A stretch of DNA of 64,000 nucleotides from the NCBI RefSeq assembly GCF_040703125.1, contig NZ_CP160035.1:1-64000 (forward strand), in the 5' to 3' direction. Position numbers and translations under genes: made by a program. Origin of the DNA: Flavobacterium ovatum. GTDB lineage: Bacteria > Bacteroidota > Bacteroidia > Flavobacteriales > Flavobacteriaceae. This document shows, one piece after another, positions 1 to 8,587 of the stretch (within the stretch, counting starts at the first letter, position 1; each line of letters opens with the position of its first letter). The notes below the pieces were generated by a model. The model had not been told where the DNA came from. It did no database searches and saw only the letters and a list, made by a program, of their open reading frames with translations.

Positions 1-15
1 AATTACATAGAATTT

Positions 16-1443
16 ATGAACAAAACTGCACAATCAGTATGGGAAAACTGTCTGTCTTTTATAAAAGACAACATTCAAGACCAAGCCTACAAAACTTGGT
101 TTGAACCAATCAAGTCAGTTGAACTTACCGATAATGCGCTTTATATTCAAGTTCCTAGTAAATTCTTTTACGAATGGCTAGAAGAACACTATGTGAAATT
201 ATTAAAAGTCGCCCTAACCAAAGAACTTGGGAAAAACGCAAAGTTACTCTATAAAATCAAAATGGAAAACACTTATGGTAACAAACAACCGTTTACGGAA
301 CAGTTACCAAGCGCCAATAGAGTTCCCATGAAACCGCAAGAAGTTGATGCTCCATTAAAAAATTTAAACCCAGAGTTAAGAAATCCATTTGTAATTCCTG
401 GCATTCGTAATTTAAAAATCGAGTCTCAACTAAACGCAAATTACAGTTTTGACAATTTCCTTGAAGGAGATTCTAACAGATTAGCTCGTTCAGCAGGTAT
501 GGCTGTCGCCAATAAACCAGGTGGAACTTCTTTTAATCCGCTATTAATCTTTGGAGGTGTTGGATTAGGTAAAACACATTTAGCACACGCTATCGGTGTA
601 GAAATCAAGGACAAATACCCTGAAAAAACAGTTTTATACATTTCAGCTGAAATTTTCACACAACAATATATTGACTCCGTCAAAAAGAACAACCGAAATG
701 ATTTTATTCACTTCTATCAATTGATTGATGTGTTGATTATTGACGATGTTCAATTTCTATCTGGAAAAACAGGTACTCAAGATGTATTTTTCCATATATT
801 CAACTATCTACATCAAAACGGAAAACAGGTTATATTAACTTCTGACAAAGCTCCTGTTGACATGCAAGATATCGAACAACGTTTGCTATCTCGTTTCAAA
901 TGGGGACTATCAGCTGAATTACACCAACCAGATTACGAAACTAGAATCTCAATCTTAAAAAATATTCTTTATCGTGATGGTGTTGAAATCCCAGAAGATA
1001 TTATTGAATATGTAGCTCGTAACATCAAATCTAACGTTAGAGAACTTGAAGGTGCTATTATTTCTTTGATTGCTCAATCTTCTTTCAATAAAAAAGAGGT
1101 GACGATCGAACTTGCTAAAAGTGTCGTAGAGAAATTTGTGAAAAATGTAAAAAGAGAAATCTCTATTGATTACATTCAAAAAACAGTTTCTGATTATTTC
1201 CAATTGGACTTAGAAACCTTACAATCTAAAACTAGAAAAAGACACGTTGTTCAAGCAAGACAATTGGCAATGTTCTTTGCTAAAAAATTCACCAAAGCGT
1301 CATTAGCAAATATTGGCTCTCAAATTGGAGACCGTGACCACGCTACTGTGTTGCACGCCTGTAAAACAGTGGATAACTTAGTTGCAACTGACAAACAATT
1401 CAAGAAATTTGTTGACGATATTCATAAAAAACTAACACTATAG
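16..1443 (+). CDS. dnaA: Chromosomal replication initiator DnaA
   Basis: AAA+ ATPase that binds DnaA boxes at oriC, opens the duplex and helps load the helicase. At 475 aa it has the normal family length. Domain I is at about residues 1-80, followed by a linker. The Walker A motif GGVGLGKT lies near residue 180, Walker B LIIDDVQFL near 238, and the C-terminal DnaA-box-binding signature DRDHATVLHACKTV near 440. The ATG at 16 begins MNKTAQSVWENC, a typical Flavobacterium N-terminus. The window starts 15 bases upstream, so the sequence was probably numbered from dnaA and any oriC would lie mostly outside the window. The phosphatase gene follows after 8 bases, so the two are probably co-transcribed. 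Confidence 0.98.
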   Translation: MNKTAQSVWENCLSFIKDNIQDQAYKTWFEPIKSVELTDNALYIQVPSKFFYEWLEEHYVKLLKVALTKELGKNAKLLYKIKMENTYGNKQPFTEQLPSANRVPMKPQEVDAPLKNLNPELRNPFVIPGIRNLKIESQLNANYSFDNFLEGDSNRLARSAGMAVANKPGGTSFNPLLIFGGVGLGKTHLAHAIGVEIKDKYPEKTVLYISAEIFTQQYIDSVKKNNRNDFIHFYQLIDVLIIDDVQFLSGKTGTQDVFFHIFNYLHQNGKQVILTSDKAPVDMQDIEQRLLSRFKWGLSAELHQPDYETRISILKNILYRDGVEIPEDIIEYVARNIKSNVRELEGAIISLIAQSSFNKKEVTIELAKSVVEKFVKNVKREISIDYIQKTVSDYFQLDLETLQSKTRKRHVVQARQLAMFFAKKFTKASLANIGSQIGDRDHATVLHACKTVDNLVATDKQFKKFVDDIHKKLTL

Positions 1444-1451
1444 AGATACTT

Positions 1452-1919
1452 ATGTCTGTGAAAATTTTAATGGTATGTTTAGGAAACATCTGTCGTTCCC
1501 CTTTAGCAGAAGGCATTTTAGCCTCTAAACTACCTATAAACAAATTCATAGTTGATTCAGCAGGGACCGGATCTTGGCATATCGGTCATTCTCCAGACAA
1601 ACGTTCAATTGAAGTCGCAAAGAAAAACAAACTCGACATCTCGAATCAAAAAGGCAGACAATTCAAAATCAAAGATTTTGAAGACTTTGACTATATCTAC
1701 GTTATGGACAGTTCAAATTACGATGACATTATTGCTTTATCTCAAAATTCAACACACACTTCCAAGGTGCAACTGATTTTGGACGAATTATTCCCTGATG
1801 AAAAAGTAGATGTTCCAGACCCTTATTATGGAACAAATAATGGCTTTGATTTAGTTTACAAAATGCTAGATCAAGCTTGTGATATAATTGCTAATAAATT
1901 AATATCAGAGCATCCTTAA
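1452..1919 (+). CDS. Low-molecular-weight protein-tyrosine phosphatase
   Basis: Cytoplasmic phosphatase of the LMW-PTP/arsenate-reductase-like fold, 155 aa, the usual size. The P-loop CLGNICRSP near residues 9-17 supplies the nucleophilic Cys and the phosphate-binding Arg (CX5R). The general-acid loop DPYYG is near residue 122. Both catalytic elements are present, so it should be active; the substrate (phosphotyrosine protein or small phosphate ester) cannot be read from the sequence. It starts 8 bases after dnaA, an arrangement common in flavobacteria. No arsenic or capsule kinase genes are nearby. Confidence 0.93.
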   Translation: MSVKILMVCLGNICRSPLAEGILASKLPINKFIVDSAGTGSWHIGHSPDKRSIEVAKKNKLDISNQKGRQFKIKDFEDFDYIYVMDSSNYDDIIALSQNSTHTSKVQLILDELFPDEKVDVPDPYYGTNNGFDLVYKMLDQACDIIANKLISEHP

Positions 1920-1944
1920 AAAACAGCTGTAGTTTTTTTTATAT
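1919..1944 (+). terminator. Weak hairpin plus T-run after the phosphatase gene
   Basis: A short A-run/T-run stem around AGCTGT is followed by eight T residues directly after the stop codon. The stem is almost all A-T, so this is only a possible intrinsic terminator. Confidence 0.35.
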
Positions 1945-2149
1945 AAAAAATATGCCTTTTTTTTGATTGCAACAAATTATTCTTCACCTCTACAAATTCA
2001 CAAAACTCAAACCTCATTTTTATTTTTTTTGCAAGACAAAACCTTCAAAATATATTGATTACTACTTTTGTCTAGTTTAAATCTATATAAATGTGGTTCT
2101 GAACACCTCAACAAAACCGCTATAAATACTCATCAATAATTTATAATCT

Positions 2150-2157
2150 TAACTTTG
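2150..2157 (+). promoter_or_regulatory. Candidate -7 element of the GH16 gene
   Basis: TAACTTTG matches the Bacteroidota -7 consensus TAnnTTTG and lies 88 bases before the GH16 start codon. No good TTTG -33 element sits at the expected distance, so it is a tentative call. The 326-base gap before this gene (1920-2245) otherwise shows only AT-rich sequence. Confidence 0.35.
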
Positions 2158-2245
2158 CTTTGACCTACTCGTAAGACATACGAATAACATAAAGTCTACT
2201 TCTGACACTATGTTTTAAACCAAAAAAGTTTATAAATTAACTATT

Positions 2246-3301
2246 ATGAAAACAACAACATTTCTATTATTATTACTACCATTAAGTTTTAACTTAAATT
2301 CCTGCACAAAAGATTCAGCTGAAATAACAGCGCCACCACCAGTTCTAATTACTCCAAAACCAACTCCTGAAGTAACTGACTATAAGTTAATAGCTGTACC
2401 CGCCGATGCTGGAACAGGAAAAAAATGGGAATTTCAGACCGACATGTCAGATGATTTTGAATATACTTACGCCACCTCTAGTTCAAAAACTACTTTTGGA
2501 GATGGCAAATGGACTAACTTCTACCATAATGCTTGGGATGGTCCAGGATTAACTAAATGGAAACATGAAAATGTCACTATAGTAGACGGTGTTTTAAAAC
2601 TGATCACAACACGCCTAAGTGGAGAAACCAAGGATTACGATTACGGAGGGGCAACTATTACCGGAAAAGCAACCCGATTAGGTGCAGTAGTATCTAATAA
2701 ACAAATAGTATATCCTGTATATATTGAAAGTAGAATTAAAATCGCAAATAGCGTAAACACTTCTGGCGCCTGGATGTTAAGTCCTGATGATACACAAGAA
2801 ATTGATTTCATGGAAGCCTGGGGCGGAAAAGCAGCAAGAAATAATGTGACCGGAGGAAGACTGTTCTCAAAGACTATTCATTTAAGCCACCATGTATTTA
2901 TTAGGTCCCCGTTTCAAGATTACCAACCAGCAGATGTCACAACTTGGTACACGGATACTAAAGTTGGAGATTGGTCAGATGCCTACCACCGTTATGGAGT
3001 TTATTGGAAAAGCCCAACTGAGCTAGAATACTACATCGATGGTGTACTTGTACAATCAACAAACAGTTTAGACACATCAGGTTCAAAGGACGGAATTGAC
3101 CCTAAAAGCTACACTTCACCAACAAAAGAAACAGCAAGTAGAACTGGTTTAAATAAACCAATGGATATTTTATTCACCATGGAAGACCAAAACTGGAGAG
3201 CTGGCATTGGTTGCACCCCTACAGATGAAGAGATAAAAGATACTGACGGTCACACCATGAAAATTGATTGGATCCGTATTTTCAAACCAGTAAATAAATA
3301 A
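2246..3301 (+). CDS. GH16 family glycoside hydrolase lipoprotein, agarase-like
   Basis: Predicted secreted or surface lipoprotein of 351 aa that would cleave beta-1,4 or beta-1,3 links in a galactan or glucan. A signal peptide ends in a lipobox-like Cys (LNSC, residue about 20), followed by a Pro/Thr-rich linker to about residue 45. The GH16 beta-bulge catalytic motif ExDxxE is intact: E185 (nucleophile), D187 and E190 (acid/base), in the context SPDDTQEIDFMEAWGG. The downstream HLSHHVF..PFQDYQP stretch resembles bacterial beta-agarases and porphyranases more than laminarinases, as I recall those families. No SusC/SusD pair, sulfatase or other CAZyme is adjacent, so it is not in a normal polysaccharide utilization locus. 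Exact substrate is uncertain. Confidence 0.85.
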   Translation: MKTTTFLLLLLPLSFNLNSCTKDSAEITAPPPVLITPKPTPEVTDYKLIAVPADAGTGKKWEFQTDMSDDFEYTYATSSSKTTFGDGKWTNFYHNAWDGPGLTKWKHENVTIVDGVLKLITTRLSGETKDYDYGGATITGKATRLGAVVSNKQIVYPVYIESRIKIANSVNTSGAWMLSPDDTQEIDFMEAWGGKAARNNVTGGRLFSKTIHLSHHVFIRSPFQDYQPADVTTWYTDTKVGDWSDAYHRYGVYWKSPTELEYYIDGVLVQSTNSLDTSGSKDGIDPKSYTSPTKETASRTGLNKPMDILFTMEDQNWRAGIGCTPTDEEIKDTDGHTMKIDWIRIFKPVNK

Positions 3302-3321
3302 TTTTAGTTTACACAAACATT

Positions 3322-3361
3322 AAAAATCCTATTTGAGTAAAACCAAATAGGATTTTTTTTT
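3322..3361 (+). terminator. Intrinsic terminator after the GH16 gene
   Basis: A 14-bp perfect stem (AAAAATCCTATTTG with its complement) around an 8-base loop, then a T-run. It ends the GH16 transcript and isolates it from the methyltransferase gene. Confidence 0.9.
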
Positions 3362-3435
3362 AGTTAATCCCACATTGCAAATAGTGATTAAATTCCGTTC
3401 TTTGCATTTCATTTACAGATAAAACAATAAGCATA

Positions 3436-4158
3436 ATGAAGCCCAATAATAACCTAGGAAAACTCTACTTAATCCCAACTACCATGGGAGACTGTGACCC
3501 AATGGATGTTTTACCACAAACTATAAAAAGAGCGATAGACTTAATTGACTATTATATTGTTGAAAACGAAAAGACAGCTCGAAAATCAATCAAAGAAGTA
3601 CAACCTGAAAAAAAACAATCCGATCTAGTACTTTTTGCATTAAACAAGCATACCGAAACCAAAGAACATTTGGATTTCATAAAACCATTATTAGAAGGTA
3701 AAAACATGGGATTAATGAGCGAAGCTGGTTGTCCAGGTGTTGCAGACCCAGGAGCTGTAATTGTAAAAATCGCACATGATAAAGGTATTCAGGTTATCCC
3801 ATTGGTTGGCCCCTCTTCAATCTTATTAGCTATGATGGCTTCAGGAATGAACGGACAAAGCTTTACTTTTCATGGTTATCTACCCATAGAAAAGGATGAA
3901 AAAAAAGCAAGTTTCAAATTATTAGAACGAACTTCATTCGAAAAAAATCAATCGCAAATTTTTATCGAAACACCTTATCGTAACAATAAATTACTGGAAG
4001 ATTTAATTCAAACCTTGCATCCAGAGACATATTTGTGTATTGCCACAGATATTACTTTACCAACGGAATTCATCAAAACAAAAAAAATTGCCGCTTGGAA
4101 AAAGGAAATAATCGATTTACACAAACGACCAACTATTTTCATTATTCATAAAATGTAA
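3436..4158 (+). CDS. SAM-dependent methyltransferase, RsmI-like (tetrapyrrole methylase fold)
   Basis: 240-aa protein of the RsmI/YraL branch of the tetrapyrrole methylase superfamily; RsmI itself 2'-O-methylates C1402 of 16S rRNA. Visible family features are the N-terminal LYLIPTTMGD strand-loop, the SEAGCPGVADPGA segment (about residues 95-107), VPLVGPSS-like IPLVGPSSI (about 123) and GYLP (about 150). It is shorter than typical RsmI (about 280 aa), and flavobacteria often carry both a full RsmI and this short paralogue, so I do not assign the symbol. It precedes the aminotransferase gene by 14 bases, suggesting one transcript. Cytoplasmic. Confidence 0.85.
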   Translation: MKPNNNLGKLYLIPTTMGDCDPMDVLPQTIKRAIDLIDYYIVENEKTARKSIKEVQPEKKQSDLVLFALNKHTETKEHLDFIKPLLEGKNMGLMSEAGCPGVADPGAVIVKIAHDKGIQVIPLVGPSSILLAMMASGMNGQSFTFHGYLPIEKDEKKASFKLLERTSFEKNQSQIFIETPYRNNKLLEDLIQTLHPETYLCIATDITLPTEFIKTKKIAAWKKEIIDLHKRPTIFIIHKM

Positions 4159-4172
4159 TTTTGGTTCTATAA

Positions 4173-5300
4173 ATGAGTAAGCTTCCCAATATCAGTACTA
4201 GTATTTTTTCGGTTATGTCACAATTATCGGTAGAATACCAAGCAATTAATCTATCGCAAGGTTTTCCTAATTTCCCTGTAGATGACAGACTAATCCAAAT
4301 TACAGCAAAGCTAGTTCATGAAGATGTACATCAATACACTCCTATGGCTGGCTTTCCGCCGTTATTGAAAAAGATAGCAGACTTAACTCAAAAACAATAC
4401 AACCGAACAGTCAACCCAATTACGGAAATATTAGTAACAGCTGGAGCAACACAAGGAATTTTTACAGCTATACAAGCCATAACAAAAACAGGAGACGAAG
4501 TTATTGTACTCGATCCAAGTTACGATTCCTACGAACCGTCTATTTTATTATCCCAAGGGGTTCCTGTTCGTATTCCACTAAATGATGATTACACCGTCAA
4601 TTGGAAAGCTGTTCATCAAGCGTGTTCATCAAAAACTAGGATGATTATCATCAATAACCCTCACAACCCTACGGGAAGAATCTTCACCCAAACAGACATT
4701 GAGGAATTAGAAAATATTCTAGAACAAAACCCAAACATATTATTACTATCTGATGAAGTATACGAATACATCACTTTTGAGCAGAAACATATTTCAGCAA
4801 ATACTCGTAAAAAAATACTTTCACGTTCTATAATCGCTTCCTCTTTTGGCAAATCATTTCACATTACAGGCTGGAAAGTTGGCTACCTTATTGCTCCAGA
4901 AAATCTGATGCACGAAATCAAAAAAGTACATCAATTTTTAGTTTTCAGCGTGAATAGTCTTTCTCAGGCTGCTATTAGTCAATATTTAGATGTAGTTGAT
5001 TTAGATCAAATTGCTTCTTTTTACCAAAAAAAGCGTGATTATTTCAGAAGACTTCTTGCCCCTAGCCGATTCAAATTACTCCCTTGCGAAGGCAGTTACT
5101 TTCAAGTGGTCTCTTATGCCGCTATTTCAGATGAAAACGATGTGGATTTTTGCAAGCGACTCGTTAGCGAATTTGGCGTTGCTGCCATTCCCAACTCAAC
5201 TTTCTGCGCCAATGGGAAAGACCTCAAACTCATCCGCTTTTGTTTTGCCAAAACAGATGAAACACTTGAAGCTGCTACCAAAAGATTAATTACTTTATAA
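4173..5300 (+). CDS. PLP-dependent aminotransferase, methionine aminotransferase-like (YbdL type)
   Basis: Class I/II fold-type I aminotransferase of 375 aa. Substrate and cofactor landmarks are present: LSQGFPNFP near residue 27, TAGATQGI near 89, NNPHNPTGR near 161, SDEVYE near 192 and the Schiff-base lysine K227 in SSFGKSFHITGWK. The C-terminal Arg of IRFCFAK should bind the substrate carboxylate. The QGFPNFP start and the overall pattern fit the YbdL/kynurenine-aminotransferase group, in flavobacteria usually annotated as methionine aminotransferase (final step of methionine salvage from ketomethiobutyrate). No other salvage genes are adjacent, so specificity is inferred from family resemblance only. 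Confidence 0.88.
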   Translation: MSKLPNISTSIFSVMSQLSVEYQAINLSQGFPNFPVDDRLIQITAKLVHEDVHQYTPMAGFPPLLKKIADLTQKQYNRTVNPITEILVTAGATQGIFTAIQAITKTGDEVIVLDPSYDSYEPSILLSQGVPVRIPLNDDYTVNWKAVHQACSSKTRMIIINNPHNPTGRIFTQTDIEELENILEQNPNILLLSDEVYEYITFEQKHISANTRKKILSRSIIASSFGKSFHITGWKVGYLIAPENLMHEIKKVHQFLVFSVNSLSQAAISQYLDVVDLDQIASFYQKKRDYFRRLLAPSRFKLLPCEGSYFQVVSYAAISDENDVDFCKRLVSEFGVAAIPNSTFCANGKDLKLIRFCFAKTDETLEAATKRLITL

Positions 5301-5320
5301 TTTAACACAAAAATATTTTT

Positions 5321-5336
5321 ACTATGCACGCATAGT
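5321..5336. promoter_or_regulatory. Perfect 16-bp palindrome, candidate operator of the SDR gene
   Basis: ACTATGC-AC-GCATAGT is a perfect 7-2-7 inverted repeat, too short to be a terminator and with no T-run. Its last base overlaps a near-consensus -7 element (TAACTTTA, 5336-5343) 32 bases before the SDR start. A dimeric repressor such as a MarR or TetR protein bound here would block the promoter. The regulator is not encoded nearby. Confidence 0.55.
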
Positions 5337-5374
5337 AACTTTAAATTCCCTATTTTTACTAAAAAGCTAAGGAT

Positions 5375-6256
5375 ATGAATTTTAAAAATAAAATGCTACG
5401 TGATGATGCGCTCCAAGGCAAAGTGATTGTAGTTACTGGTGGCGGAAGTGGATTAGGAAAAGCCATGACTCAATATTTCCTAGAATTAGGAGCTAAAGTA
5501 GCTATTACTTCCCGTGATTTAGATAAACTAATAAACACTGCATCAGAACTTGAAAGCGCTACTGGTGGGACCTGCTTACCACTACAATGTGACGTAAGGC
5601 ACTACGAACAGGTAGAGGCAATGCTACAACAAGTACTCAAAGCCTTTGGAAAAGTAGATGTATTACTCAACAATGCAGCAGGAAATTTCATTTCGCCAAC
5701 CGAAAGATTATCATCCAACGCCTTTGACACCGTCATTGATATTGTCCTTAAAGGAACCAAAAACTGTACATTGGCCTTTGGAAAACATTGGATAGAAAGC
5801 AAACAAGAACATTCTACCGTACTTAATATCGTAACTACATATGCATGGACAGGATCAGCTTATGTCGTACCCTCTGCCACTGCCAAAGCAGGTGTTTTAG
5901 CAATGACACGTAGTCTAGCTGTAGAATGGGCAAAGTACGGGATTCGTACCAATGCCATCGCACCAGGTCCGTTTCCTACCAAAGGAGCTTGGGATAGATT
6001 ACTACCAGGTGATTTGGCTGAAAAATTTGACATGGCCAAGAAAGTTCCTTTAAAACGTGTAGGCGATCACCAAGAATTAGCAAATTTGGCTGCTTATCTA
6101 GTTTCCGACTTTTCGGCATACATCAATGGTGAAGTTGTCGTGATTGACGGCGGAGAATGGCTAAAAGGTGCTGGACAATTCAACCTACTCGAAGCGATTC
6201 CTGAAGAACTTTGGGATCAACTCGAAGCGATGATTAAAGCTAAGAAAAGTAAATAA
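5375..6256 (+). CDS. SDR family oxidoreductase, 2,4-dienoyl-CoA reductase-like
   Basis: 293-aa NAD(P)-dependent short-chain dehydrogenase/reductase. The cofactor loop GGGSGLGKAM (about residues 21-30), the NNAAGNF motif (about 105) and the C-terminal IDGGEWLKGAG are clear. The classical YxxxK catalytic pair is absent; instead SAYVVPSATAKAGV places a Ser/Ala segment before the Lys, the form seen in the 2,4-dienoyl-CoA reductase/PECR branch. Likely role: reducing unsaturated acyl-CoA intermediates in fatty-acid oxidation, in the cytoplasm. It stands alone, 74 bases after the aminotransferase gene, with its own putative operator-promoter (5321-5343). Confidence 0.85.
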   Translation: MNFKNKMLRDDALQGKVIVVTGGGSGLGKAMTQYFLELGAKVAITSRDLDKLINTASELESATGGTCLPLQCDVRHYEQVEAMLQQVLKAFGKVDVLLNNAAGNFISPTERLSSNAFDTVIDIVLKGTKNCTLAFGKHWIESKQEHSTVLNIVTTYAWTGSAYVVPSATAKAGVLAMTRSLAVEWAKYGIRTNAIAPGPFPTKGAWDRLLPGDLAEKFDMAKKVPLKRVGDHQELANLAAYLVSDFSAYINGEVVVIDGGEWLKGAGQFNLLEAIPEELWDQLEAMIKAKKSK

Positions 6257-6435
6257 AAAGAACATTATTTAAATATTTTAAATTCTTCATTAAACCATTA
6301 AGATTGAGTAAATTTTTAATTAGCTCAATATTAATGGTAAATTAAAATACTAACTGTTTCACGCCAATACTATAAGAACCAAAATAATAAAACATCATTA
6401 TAAATGGTCCTTTTTTTATGCGATTTAGTTTTTTC

Positions 6436-6570
6436 GCTCCTAATCCAGTTCCGAGACTTCGGGACTATAGCCCTCTTTCAAAACGCTTTTTCCACTAGGT
6501 CGTTACAGGAGCTTCCTCCAGCCTCTCTATACTTCCCGTAAAAAAACAGCCTTTTTCAGTCGGGGCTGCC
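6436..6570 (-). repeat. Dispersed structured repeat, copy E (divergent)
   Basis: Read on the minus strand it begins GGCAGCCCCGACTGAAAAAG and ends GGAGCG plus A-run, matching the ends of the other copies (6774, 29977, 54428, 63602). Inside it carries a CCCGAAGTCTCGG module also seen, with changes, in copies C and D, but the central stem of the other copies is not recognisable. It lies between two convergent genes. No coding capacity. Confidence 0.6.
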
Positions 6571-6773
6571 GCTACTACCTGGGGCGTTAACCACCTATAG
6601 CATCATTCCTCAAGCTTAATCAAACTTATAGAAATACATTCTACCTCCTTGTGTGAGATTCTTTCAGAACGACAAACCGTCCGGCTAAATGATTTTGAAA
6701 TTACAATTATATTTTGATTTTTGAATTTGATTTTTGATCTTTACAAATAGTCTTTTGAAAAAATCATCTAAAA

Positions 6774-6887
6774 CAGCCCTGATCGTCCCGAAGCGTCGGG
6801 AGTATCCTATTGTGAGGCGATAGCCTAAACAATAGATATAGTATAGAGCAGGACGAAACGTACTTATGACTCAAAACGAAATGCTCC
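6774..6887 (+). repeat. Dispersed structured repeat, copy D
   Basis: Starts CAGCCCTGAT and ends AATGCTCCAAAA. A central stem pairs CTATTGT (6807-6813) with ACAATAG (6829-6835), the same position as the differing but complementary stems in copies A, B and C. A CCCGAAGCGTCGGG hairpin (6787-6800) is inserted before the stem. Candidate structured RNA or small non-autonomous element. Confidence 0.65.
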
Positions 6888-7133
6888 AAAAAAAAATCCA
6901 ACTCACAATGAGATGGATTTCTATAAAATCAGGAGGGACTGCTATAAACCTTAATCTGAAACTTGAACTAAAAACTAAAAACTAAAAATTTAACTACAGC
7001 AGTCCCAACCTGTAAGTGAATGATATTTGTATTTAACTTTTTGATGATTCAAAACATCGCCATATTTATTAAATCGACTGCAAAAATACTTTATTCAAAC
7101 GATTTCGTAAAATTTATTATGACTTTTTTTTAT

Positions 7134-7164
7134 AAAAAAACCAACTTTGGTAAAAAAGTTGGTT
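7134..7164 (-). terminator. Intrinsic terminator of the HtrA gene
   Basis: Stem AACCAACTT/AAGTTGGTT around a short loop, followed on the minus strand by a run of seven T residues. It lies 22 bases after the HtrA stop codon. Confidence 0.88.
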
Positions 7165-7186
7165 TAAGATGATTTTTAAGGAGTTA

Positions 7187-8587
7187 TTAAATAATAATTC
7201 TAATTACTTCGCCATTTTTATTGACCATTTCCAATCGAATACTTTGATTTTCATCCTTTTTGCTTAACAATTTAGAAACAGATTCAACATTGGTAGCCTT
7301 CACATTATCGATGCTCAAAATAATATTTCCTTTTAGTTCGTCGGTATACTGTGCCAAATTTTCATTGTTGATAGACTTGATTTTCACACCATAATCTAAT
7401 TTGAATTTCTTTTTGTCGACAGCATCCAGATTCTCCAATTCGATTCCTTTGAATTCAGTAGAGAAGAATTCATTTTTGCTCAAAGTTACGGTTGCTGATT
7501 TAGTTCTTCCATCTCTAAGATAAGTAACTAATACTTTATCACTTGGACGTTTAGTATTGATATAACCCGATAAATCGGCAAATGTGGAGATCTTTTGACT
7601 GTCTAATTTGACAATAATATCACCTTTTTGCAAACCAGATTTTTCGGCCCCTGAATCTTTGGTCACTTTGTTAATATAAAACCCTTCAGTTTGGTTAACA
7701 CCCAATTCCTTAGAAGCCATAGCGTTTAACTCGCCACCTTCTACACCTAAAATCCCTCTTTGTACATTACCATATTCCATTATATCTTCAACGATTTTAC
7801 GAGTAACATTAGACGGAACAGCAAAAGAATACCCAACGTAAGAACCTGTCATTGATGAAATCATAGTATTAATTCCAACCAAGTTTCCTTGTGTATCTAC
7901 TAATGCACCTCCACTATTTCCGGGGTTCACGGCCGCATCTGTTTGAATAAACGATTGGATTCCGTTATCACCCAAATTTCTAGCTTTGGCAGAAACAATT
8001 CCTGCTGTTACTGTTGAGGTCAAATTGTATGGATTCCCCACAGCCAGTACCCACTCGCCTACTTTTACATTATCTGAATCTCCAAAGGAGGTATAAGGTA
8101 ACTTTTCATTAGCATCAATTTTCAACAATGCAATATCCATTTTAGAATCAGTTCCAATCAGTTTGGCTTTATAGGATTTCTTATTGTTCAATGTGATCTC
8201 TATTTCAGAAGCGTCTTTAATTACGTGATTATTGGTTACAATATAACCGTCTTCTGAAATAATTACACCAGATCCTGTTCCGATTTGTTCTTGAGATTGA
8301 CCTCCTTTGTATCCATAGAAATATTCAAGCATAGGGTTTGAAACCGTTCTACGCGATACGTTTTTTACGTGAACTACTGTGTGGACGGTCTTTTCGGCTG
8401 CTTCAGTAAAATCCAACACATTTGCGGACAAACCTACATTTCGATTATAGGAATTATTCATTAAGGTTGTCAATGGTTTTTTATCTAAAGAAAAAGGAGC
8501 GTTGCTATCAAAAAATAATTTGTAAGCTCCCAAAGTAGTAGCTCCACTCATCAGTGAAACCAGAAAAAGCTGTGAAATTCTATTCAT
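7187..8587 (-). CDS. Do/HtrA-like periplasmic serine protease
   Basis: 466-aa DegP/HtrA-family protease/chaperone that degrades misfolded envelope proteins. A signal anchor covers about residues 5-25. The trypsin-like domain carries the full triad H121 (TNNHVIKD), D151 (MDIALLKID) and S225 (NPGNSGGAL). A first PDZ domain follows at about 275-370 (RGILGVEGGEL, then KSGLQKGDIIVKLD), and a second, shorter PDZ-like region occupies the C-terminus (about 385-466, GNIILSIDN). Monocistronic between repeats and the divergent dapF. The gene symbol (degP or degQ) cannot be settled from sequence alone. Confidence 0.93.
   Translation of the reverse strand: MNRISQLFLVSLMSGATTLGAYKLFFDSNAPFSLDKKPLTTLMNNSYNRNVGLSANVLDFTEAAEKTVHTVVHVKNVSRRTVSNPMLEYFYGYKGGQSQEQIGTGSGVIISEDGYIVTNNHVIKDASEIEITLNNKKSYKAKLIGTDSKMDIALLKIDANEKLPYTSFGDSDNVKVGEWVLAVGNPYNLTSTVTAGIVSAKARNLGDNGIQSFIQTDAAVNPGNSGGALVDTQGNLVGINTMISSMTGSYVGYSFAVPSNVTRKIVEDIMEYGNVQRGILGVEGGELNAMASKELGVNQTEGFYINKVTKDSGAEKSGLQKGDIIVKLDSQKISTFADLSGYINTKRPSDKVLVTYLRDGRTKSATVTLSKNEFFSTEFKGIELENLDAVDKKKFKLDYGVKIKSINNENLAQYTDELKGNIILSIDNVKATNVESVSKLLSKKDENQSIRLEMVNKNGEVIRIII

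Larger units (their letters stand above)
6257..7133. other. Gene-free intergenic region with repeats
   Basis: Nearly 0.9 kb between the convergent SDR and HtrA genes holds no credible gene. It contains repeat copies E (6436-6570, minus) and D (6774-6887, plus), a GATTTTTGA-type microrepeat (about 6711-6740), a short hairpin (6894-6920) and a separated inverted repeat GGGACTGCT/AGCAGTCCC (6935-6943 and 6998-7006) enclosing CTAAAAA-type microrepeats. Confidence 0.7.

Noticed and set aside
1920..2245. oriC downstream of dnaA
   Set aside because: No cluster of DnaA-box-like TTATCCACA sequences was found in this gap; the origin more likely lies before position 1.
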